A DNA stretch of 14,586 bases from assembly GCA_013375455.1 (NCBI GenBank), contig JABXJT010000111.1, positions 1 through 14,586 of the forward strand, read 5' to 3'. This document shows positions 11,776-14,586 of the stretch, in pieces. The notes beneath the pieces are model-generated. The model saw only the letters and a list, made by a program, of their open reading frames with translations. It searched no databases and was not told where the DNA came from. Every line of letters starts with the position of its first letter. Positions within the stretch are counted from its first letter, which is position 1. Origin of the DNA: Candidatus Helarchaeota archaeon (GTDB taxonomy: Archaea; Asgardarchaeota; Lokiarchaeia; Helarchaeales; HEL-GB-A). The translations under genes were made by a program, and so were the position numbers.

Positions 11776-14410
11776 TTCCCATTTTTTCTTCGGCAGCTTT
11801 GATTAGTTCGGCGTAGTCATCCATGTAATATTGTTCAATGATTGGACGGTATCGGGTCAAGAGCTGGGTGACACTCCGTAAGATGGAAATAATGAGCTCA
11901 GGTTCCGTTGCAGATCTAAGAAGTTCTTGAGTTTCGATGAGTTTTAATTTGACGCCGCGTGTAATGCGCTCTTCCATGCTCACCGGGAAGTATTCTTCGA
12001 TTAATTCATCCGTGCCCTTAAAAATTTTCATATCGCCTCGCCAGGTAGCCACTTTTTTACCGTAACGTGCCTCGAATGCCTCTGTAAATTGCGCGACACG
12101 GTTGTGGATCACAGGAAAGTTTTTCTCTGAGATTAAGGCGATGATGGTATGAGTTCCGTGGTTCATAAGGACTTTCTTGTCCTGTAAATCGATTACTCTG
12201 AGAGCCTTCTTGCTTTTCACGGCAGCTGTCACAAAAGTCGTGATTGCCATCAACGCACTCGAGATTAGTGCTGGATCTTGAATTTCTATCCCGAAGGTGT
12301 ATCCGTAAATGCTCCTTCCGTCCTTTGATAAAACGAAAAGATTTCGTAGATGTTTCTCCCAATTGCGAGTCTGGATTCTTCGACGTGCATATATAGCTAA
12401 GGGTGTGGAAACAATTGCCAATGCAAAGAGAACTCCTATTAACAGCCAATTTGGACCTGGGGGTGGAGGCGGAGGTGCTTTTACTTCAATTTGAGCATAA
12501 TAATATCCAACCCTCCATCCTTTCGTCCATGAAACTGTAATGTTGTAAAATCCCGTCTCGAGTCCCGTGTCTATATAGAATTCGGACGTATTCAGAATTC
12601 CATTTATAGAACTTAGATTCGTCTCCGAGAAAACTACCTGCCCTGATGGTGATGTAAAATTAATTGTACCATTGCCTCCCGAAAGGGGATTATTGTCACT
12701 ATCTTCGATCAACGCTTCAAGCTTAATTGTTTGCCCAAGTTCAAAGCTAGTAACTTCTTGGAACACTGAATCATCTTTTACTTTCGCGAAAATATCGTGA
12801 CAGAAATTATATTTAGATTTTACTTCAATTTGAGTACAATCATACCCAACTTCTATTCCATTCGTCCAGACAACTGAAATTGTGTAAAGCCCCGTCTCGA
12901 GTCCCGTGTCTATATAAAATTCGGACGTATTCAGAATTCCATTTATAGAACTTAAATTCGTCTCCGAGAAAACTACCTGCCCTGATGGTGATGTAAAATT
13001 AATTGTACCATTGCCTCCTGAAATGGGATTACTGTTACTATCTTCGATCAACGCTTCAAGCTTAATTGTTTGCCCAAGTTCAAAGCTGGTAACCTCTTGG
13101 AACACTGAATCATCTTTTAGTTTCGTAATAATATCATGACAGTAATTCGGGGAAGTAAATGTGCCTGTGTAATTCCCGGGTTCAGGTGGTGGGCCAAACA
13201 GAGTAAATAGAGCAAAATAAGAGCTGTTGTAATAAGATATCGGACCAAAATATACATTACTCGCAGGATCACCAGCGGGATTTCTGAATTCCACAAAATC
13301 CCAATCATATTCAAAAGCGAACATTGTCCCTGGCATTCCCCAAGCATCTACATATCGATTGGGATATATAATAGTCCATTCAATTCTATCGGGGGTAGCA
13401 TTGAACCATCCAAATGCAGGTATTAAGTAAATATATCGCATATAGGCGTCAATGCTTGCTGAATAAACTGTTACATTCGTTGTTATTGTAAGATTGATAT
13501 CAGTGGTGGGCGGCATTGTAAAATAAGATGAGTAAAATGCTTCATATCCACCCCCCCATTGGGCTTTTCGTTTTTGATAGGTGCATAATTCGTTATCAAC
13601 ATAAATCTTAAGATCGATCTGATGTGGATCAAGCACCTTTATGATACGAAAATAGCATAACATATCCATCTCGGTATCATTTTGAATCGGATTCCAGGAT
13701 GTTCCATTGAATAACAAGGTCGGTCCCTTGTTGTAAATAGAATTATTTAATAATTCCGCTTTCCATGTACTATTTCCTCCATAATCCATGCTTGCGCCAA
13801 CAGTCGTCGTATTCTCGATCTCATAAACAATGTAATAGGTTGTATTTGGTTGTATGATATTATTCCAAAACCAGAAATTTCTCCATCCCGAATAGCTCGA
13901 CGAAGAGATCCAATAATTATATTGATCAACAATTGTCACGAAATCTTCTTCATAAATCCTTGCCCAAAGTTTATAGGTTCCTGTAAGACTATAATTCAAC
14001 CACATATAAATTGTATCAATAGAGCATAAAATATCAACGGAAAACGCCTGTGCAATTTTCATTGAATTTGAAATATTCTTTTGGTTAGTAATATTATTGG
14101 CAATTATTCGATTTTCAGTTCCATTATTTAATTGATACGCCCGGACCTCAATACTATTCGCGGGAAAGACATATGATTGACTATTAGTCATATTGTGGGG
14201 AAAAATCGTGGTAAAGTTATCATCATTAAATATACCACCACCCCCCCAGAATTCCATAAAGTATATTATAGCAGCATCTCCCTCATAATCTCCTACATAA
14301 TATGGGGGATTGGAACCATTTTCCGCTTCAACTTTTACATCCATAAAAAATAAAATCGAGAATAAACATAAAAAAATTAAGAGAGCAGAAATTTTCTTTT
14401 TACTGAGCAT
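11768..14410 (-). CDS. Large surface protein: signal peptide, beta-rich ectodomain with tandem repeats, one membrane helix, cytoplasmic longin-like domain
   Basis: The 880-residue protein starts with a classic signal peptide (MLSKKKISALLIFLCLFSIL..., cleavage probably near residue 29). Residues 30-417 are beta-rich, aromatic and full of N-x-S/T sequons, as expected of a glycosylated archaeal surface protein. Residues about 418-530 and 531-643 are two almost identical Ig-like repeats ('FELGQTIKLEALIEDS', 'GGNGTINFTSPSGQVVF', 'FYIDTGLETG'). A proline run near 645-651 leads to a membrane helix (about 655-676, 'LLIGVLFALAIVSTPLAIYA') ending in RRR. The cytoplasmic part (about 685-880) looks longin/roadblock-like ('LFVLSKDGRSIYGYTFG', 'DPALISSALMAITTFV', 'FTEAFEARYGKKVATWRGDMKIFKGTDELIEEYF') plus a helical tail. 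It resembles the C-terminus of the 1313-residue protein. A receptor coupling the surface to small GTPases is inferred. GGAGG 7 nt before the ATG supports the start. Confidence 0.9.
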   Translation of the reverse strand: MLSKKKISALLIFLCLFSILFFMDVKVEAENGSNPPYYVGDYEGDAAIIYFMEFWGGGGIFNDDNFTTIFPHNMTNSQSYVFPANSIEVRAYQLNNGTENRIIANNITNQKNISNSMKIAQAFSVDILCSIDTIYMWLNYSLTGTYKLWARIYEEDFVTIVDQYNYWISSSSYSGWRNFWFWNNIIQPNTTYYIVYEIENTTTVGASMDYGGNSTWKAELLNNSIYNKGPTLLFNGTSWNPIQNDTEMDMLCYFRIIKVLDPHQIDLKIYVDNELCTYQKRKAQWGGGYEAFYSSYFTMPPTTDINLTITTNVTVYSASIDAYMRYIYLIPAFGWFNATPDRIEWTIIYPNRYVDAWGMPGTMFAFEYDWDFVEFRNPAGDPASNVYFGPISYYNSSYFALFTLFGPPPEPGNYTGTFTSPNYCHDIITKLKDDSVFQEVTSFELGQTIKLEALIEDSNSNPISGGNGTINFTSPSGQVVFSETNLSSINGILNTSEFYIDTGLETGLYTISVVWTNGIEVGYDCTQIEVKSKYNFCHDIFAKVKDDSVFQEVTSFELGQTIKLEALIEDSDNNPLSGGNGTINFTSPSGQVVFSETNLSSINGILNTSEFYIDTGLETGFYNITVSWTKGWRVGYYYAQIEVKAPPPPPPGPNWLLIGVLFALAIVSTPLAIYARRRIQTRNWEKHLRNLFVLSKDGRSIYGYTFGIEIQDPALISSALMAITTFVTAAVKSKKALRVIDLQDKKVLMNHGTHTIIALISEKNFPVIHNRVAQFTEAFEARYGKKVATWRGDMKIFKGTDELIEEYFPVSMEERITRGVKLKLIETQELLRSATEPELIISILRSVTQLLTRYRPIIEQYYMDDYAELIKAAEEKMGTI
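12482..13159 (-). repeat. Two 339-bp tandem repeats inside the surface-protein gene
   Basis: Units 12482-12820 and 12821-13159 are offset by exactly 339 bp (113 codons), so the frame is kept. The core segments 12552-12803 and 12891-13142 differ at about 13 of 252 bases by eye; the rest of each unit is more diverged. Each unit encodes one Ig-like ectodomain module beginning near CHDI..K.KDDSVFQEV. Confidence 0.92.
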
Positions 14411-14586
14411 TAGAATTCCTCCAATTTATACCATTTCATCAAACTTTTACAAACTATAAATATCTTTTAAGAAATATTAATGGTAAAACCATGTATAAAT
14501 GTCTTATTTAAGCATTAAAAATAGAAAAAAGTATTTTAGGAATTTTTTATAACGTAATGAACGAATTATGCCTCATATATGAGAGT
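14411..14586 (-). promoter_or_regulatory. Promoter and ribosome binding site of the surface-protein gene; rest of the edge spacer
   Basis: On the minus strand GGAGG (complement of 14418-14422) is 7 nt before the ATG and is the best ribosome binding site in the window. TATTTATAGT (complement of 14453-14462) is a good TATA box about 45 nt before the ATG, giving a short leader of roughly 20 nt. Beyond it the spacer holds two small inverted repeats (ATGGT-AAA-ACCAT at 14480-14492; CTCATATATGAG at 14572-14583) and an open rightward frame from ATG 14557 that reaches the edge after 10 codons, too short to call. Confidence 0.65.

Noticed and set aside
14557..14586. Start of a rightward gene at the right edge
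   Set aside because: Only 10 codons are visible, with no ribosome binding site and no correctly spaced TATA box.

Overview
The window looks like AT-rich chromosomal DNA of an archaeon, most probably an Asgard archaeon (Lokiarchaeia-like). The reasons are archaeal TATA-box promoters with GGAGG-type ribosome binding sites, a zinc-dependent archaeal (methanogen-type) seryl-tRNA synthetase, an archaeal HMG-CoA-synthase/DUF35/thiolase cluster, and a Rab/Ras-like small GTPase next to proteins carrying longin/roadblock-like domains. No rRNA, tRNA, CRISPR array or transposase is seen. The assignment rests on protein style only; no search was run.

Layout. 1-133 (-): 5' end of a truncated gene, possibly fumarylacetoacetate-hydrolase-like. 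198-206: a TATA box that can serve it and the divergent OsmC-like gene (235-675 +). 750-1766 (+): small GTPase with its own N-terminal longin-like domain. This gene ends 4 nt from a convergent 3.9-kb gene (1771-5712 -), whose product combines prenyltransferase/cyclase-type helical repeats, zinc ribbons, a very long coiled coil and a C-terminal longin-like domain. Upstream on the same strand lie a SAM methyltransferase (5865-6875 -) and seryl-tRNA synthetase (6903-8414 -). From a divergent promoter region (8415-8550) runs the plus-strand operon HMG-CoA-synthase-like / DUF35 / thiolase (8551-11176). A small four-helix membrane protein (11278-11688 -) sits between two near-identical 42-bp copies of the thiolase 3' end. 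The window closes with a large signal-peptide-bearing surface protein (11768-14410 -), with a repeat-containing exterior, one membrane helix and a cytoplasmic longin-like domain.

How the genes may work together. Three proteins (GTPase, coiled-coil protein, surface protein) appear to carry longin/roadblock-like domains, a fold that in eukaryotes and Asgard archaea commonly partners small GTPases. The local set could therefore be a membrane or cytoskeletal signalling module: a surface receptor, a GTPase and a long tether. This is inference. The thiolase/DUF35/HMG-CoA-synthase trio has the gene content of the archaeal mevalonate-entry complex. However, the synthase-like member has lost the Glu, Cys and His of the catalytic triad (N74, P105, Q232), so this copy probably does something else or is a structural partner of the thiolase. 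The most unusual items are that triad loss, the duplicated thiolase tail flanking a small gene, and the domain combinations of the two giant proteins.
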